Notes under the pieces: generated by a model
What the model saw: the letters and a program-made list of their open reading frames with translations, nothing else
Database searches by the model: none
What the model was told of the DNA's origin: nothing
Part shown: in pieces, positions 13,625-15,375 of the stretch
How positions within the stretch are numbered: position 1 is the first letter of the stretch
Layout: each line of letters opens with the position of its first letter
Position numbers and translations under genes: made by a program
Assembly: GCA_003174035.1 (NCBI GenBank)
Contig: PRDV01000045.1
Location: 1-15,375, forward strand
Direction: 5' to 3'
DNA from: Candidatus Babelota bacterium
GTDB taxonomy: Bacteria > Babelota > Babeliae > Babelales > Babelaceae
DNA length: 15,375 bases

Positions 13625-15142
13625 ATGAAGCACGGCCCCCATGCTCTAGTAATTCTTGATGGTTTTGGTTATAGGCACGCTCACGAGCATAATTCAATTT
13701 ATGCAGCACGTCCCGAACATATTTTACGGTTATTGAGTGAATATCCTTCAACGACGCTGAAAGCCTCCGGAACCCATGTGGGATTATTGCCTCATATGAT
13801 TGGCAATTCTGAAGTGGGACACCTTACGATTGGTAGTGGGCGCAGTATCAAGCAGCCCGTTTCCCTCCTACATGATGCAATAGCGGATGGTTCATTTTTT
13901 GAGTACCCCCTCCTAAAAGAGCATTTTAAAGAGCTCGCTCATCATAAAAAACGGCTACACTTGATGGGTCTGCTTTCAGATGGCGGTGTACACGCACATA
14001 TAGATCATCTTCTTGCGCTCATTACTCTAGCGTCACAGTGTGGGATTACCGATATTATTGTGCATCCTTTTCTTGATGGGCGGGATGTTCCACCGCAATC
14101 AGCAGCACGGTACTTAACCCAACTTGAAGAAGCACTAAAAAAAACGAAAAACGGAATTATAGGCACGATACATGGAAGATTTTATGCTATGGATCGAGAC
14201 AATCATTGGGAACGTATAGAACGAAGTTATAAACTGCTTACGACGTCGCATCGGCCTCACTTTGAATCCTGGCAGCAGGCACTCTCAGATTCCTACGATA
14301 AAGCAGTTACCGATGAGTTTTTTGTACCTATAAGCTTGCATGCCAATGCTTATCTACAGCAGTCAGATGGCCTTGTCTTTTTTAATTATAGAGCAGACCG
14401 CGCTCGCCAACTTACGCGAGCACTTACAGATTCCGCTTTTGATGCGTTTAAAACGCACCCTCTCCCCCTTTCCTGGATGATTACCTTCACCGAGTATCAT
14501 CCTGATTTTAAAACCGAGGTGCTTTTAAAAAAAACAAGCATATCCAATACGCTCTTTGATGTACTTGAGCGCGCAGAAAAGCGCCTTTTTACCATTGCGG
14601 AAACTGAAAAATATGCACACATCACCTATTTTTTCAATGGTGGACGCGAAGTAATCCATCAGCATGAAACACGCATACTCATTCCTTCAAAGCGACATTA
14701 TGCCACCTATGCGCATAATCCTGAAATGTCTGCTCCTGAAATTACTACCGCCGTGTTACAATCACTCAGTGATAACCATCATGACTTTTATCTCATTAAC
14801 TATGCTAATGCAGATATGGTAGGTCACTCTGGGGACTATGAGGCAACTATAAAAGCAATAAAGTACCTTGATAAAGAAATTGAGCACCTCTATACACGCA
14901 TCGTTGAGGAACTCAATGGCACGCTTTATATTACCGGCGATCATGGAAAAGCTGAGGAGATGTGGGACATACAACTCAGCCAACCACGCACCGCTCACAC
15001 GAATAACAAAGTTCCTTTTATCGTTATCAATAAGCAAAACCGCGGGCATACTACGCCACTTCCCCTTGAAGAAATTGCGCAGATAGCACCTTATATCCTC
15101 AAGCAGCTTAATCTATCCATACCCCTAGAAATGCAGTCCTAA
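13625..15142 (+). CDS. gpmI: 2,3-bisphosphoglycerate-independent phosphoglycerate mutase
   Basis: Interconverts 3- and 2-phosphoglycerate in glycolysis using two metal ions and a phosphoserine. The 505-residue protein has LDGFGYR (metal Asp12), GNSEVGHLTIGSGR with the catalytic Ser62, GGVHAHIDH, DGRDVPPQSA, the FNYRADRARQLT phosphate-binding segment, FNGGRE, NYANADMVGHSG and ITGDHGKAEE, all in normal order and at normal length. Two differences stand out: TGDHGKAE replaces the usual TADHGNAE, and THVGLLPHMIGNSE replaces the usual GLPxGQMGNSE form. The ATG has AGGTAGG upstream. The gene is divergent from the exported protein/rsmE pair. A weak GCTAC/GTAGC pairing lies downstream, with no convincing terminator. 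Confidence 0.96.
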   Translation: MKHGPHALVILDGFGYRHAHEHNSIYAARPEHILRLLSEYPSTTLKASGTHVGLLPHMIGNSEVGHLTIGSGRSIKQPVSLLHDAIADGSFFEYPLLKEHFKELAHHKKRLHLMGLLSDGGVHAHIDHLLALITLASQCGITDIIVHPFLDGRDVPPQSAARYLTQLEEALKKTKNGIIGTIHGRFYAMDRDNHWERIERSYKLLTTSHRPHFESWQQALSDSYDKAVTDEFFVPISLHANAYLQQSDGLVFFNYRADRARQLTRALTDSAFDAFKTHPLPLSWMITFTEYHPDFKTEVLLKKTSISNTLFDVLERAEKRLFTIAETEKYAHITYFFNGGREVIHQHETRILIPSKRHYATYAHNPEMSAPEITTAVLQSLSDNHHDFYLINYANADMVGHSGDYEATIKAIKYLDKEIEHLYTRIVEELNGTLYITGDHGKAEEMWDIQLSQPRTAHTNNKVPFIVINKQNRGHTTPLPLEEIAQIAPYILKQLNLSIPLEMQS

Positions 15143-15194
15143 TCTTTTGCATCGGATGGCTACATATTTTCACTACGTAAGTAGCAGAAGTTGT

Positions 15195-15375
15195 CTATTT
15201 ATTCCCTCCAAGCAAACTTCCTACAAACCCTCGCATGCTTGGCTCGAAATAGTCTATAAATGTTCTTCCATCCTTATCAGTTTTCGTAGTGTCAGCACCA
15301 TGCTCAATGAGCAATGTTACAAATTTAATACCATCACGACCTTGCTTTGCAGCGTGCATAAGAGCAGTACTTCCC
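15195..15375 (-). CDS. C-terminal end of an ankyrin-repeat protein (partial)
   Basis: On the minus strand an open frame enters at the window edge and ends at TAG (15195-15197). The 59 residues begin GSTALMHAAKQGRDG, the core of an ankyrin unit, then LLIEHGADTTKTDKDGRTF, the next unit's start, and finish in a short Gly-rich tail ending LLGGNK. The match to the ankyrin consensus (TALMHAA, LLIEHGAD) is closer than in the secreted protein at 7124, suggesting a better-conserved protein. The start lies outside the window, so signal and length are unknown. It converges with gpmI. Confidence 0.85.
   Translation of the reverse strand, partial: GSTALMHAAKQGRDGIKFVTLLIEHGADTTKTDKDGRTFIDYFEPSMRGFVGSLLGGNK

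Overview
The window reads as a compact, mostly housekeeping stretch of a host-associated Gram-negative-type bacterium. I infer, without any database search, a member of Candidatus Dependentiae (TM6) or a similar protist-associated lineage. The reasons are three loci encoding ankyrin-type proteins (one with a signal peptide, one broken by a frameshift, one cut by the window edge), several small proteins with Sec-type signals, a membrane pyrophosphatase, a diaminopimelate-type MurE, and an AAA-like ATPase/PD-(D/E)XK protein of a kind common in amoeba-associated bacteria. No rRNA, tRNA or CRISPR array was seen.

Layout. 1-1360: a thioredoxin-fold exported protein (+) with its terminator, then on the minus strand a possible signal-peptide remnant and a frameshifted ankyrin pseudogene. 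1361-3046: the AAA-ATPase-like/PD-(D/E)XK gene (+), behind a promoter whose -10 box lies inside a perfect dyad. 3064-6857, minus strand: murE followed by hppA, each with its own intrinsic terminator. 6858-7123: a divergent control region with a good murE promoter on one side and two overlapping strong promoters plus a ~130-nt leader on the other. 7124-8437: a secreted ankyrin-like protein (+). 8479-10188: thrS (-), lacking the TGS domain. 10345-11870 (+): ruvX, then a ~200-nt hairpin-rich leader, a 58-residue zinc-ribbon protein and tsaB. 11876-12404 (-): a RelE/ParE-type toxin and its antitoxin. 12480-13530 (-): a small exported protein overlapping rsmE. 13625-15142 (+): gpmI. 15195-15375 (-): the 3' end of another ankyrin gene.

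Functionally, the core genes cover translation and RNA modification (ThrS, TsaB for t6A, RsmE for m3U1498, RuvX/YqgF), peptidoglycan synthesis (MurE), glycolysis (GpmI) and membrane energisation from pyrophosphate (HppA). The accessory layer comprises the ankyrin proteins, the ATPase/nuclease-like protein and the toxin-antitoxin pair. The most interesting unexplained items are the structured leader before the zinc-ribbon/tsaB pair, the leader before the secreted ankyrin gene, the altered substrate-side motif of MurE, and the ankyrin gene broken by one base.
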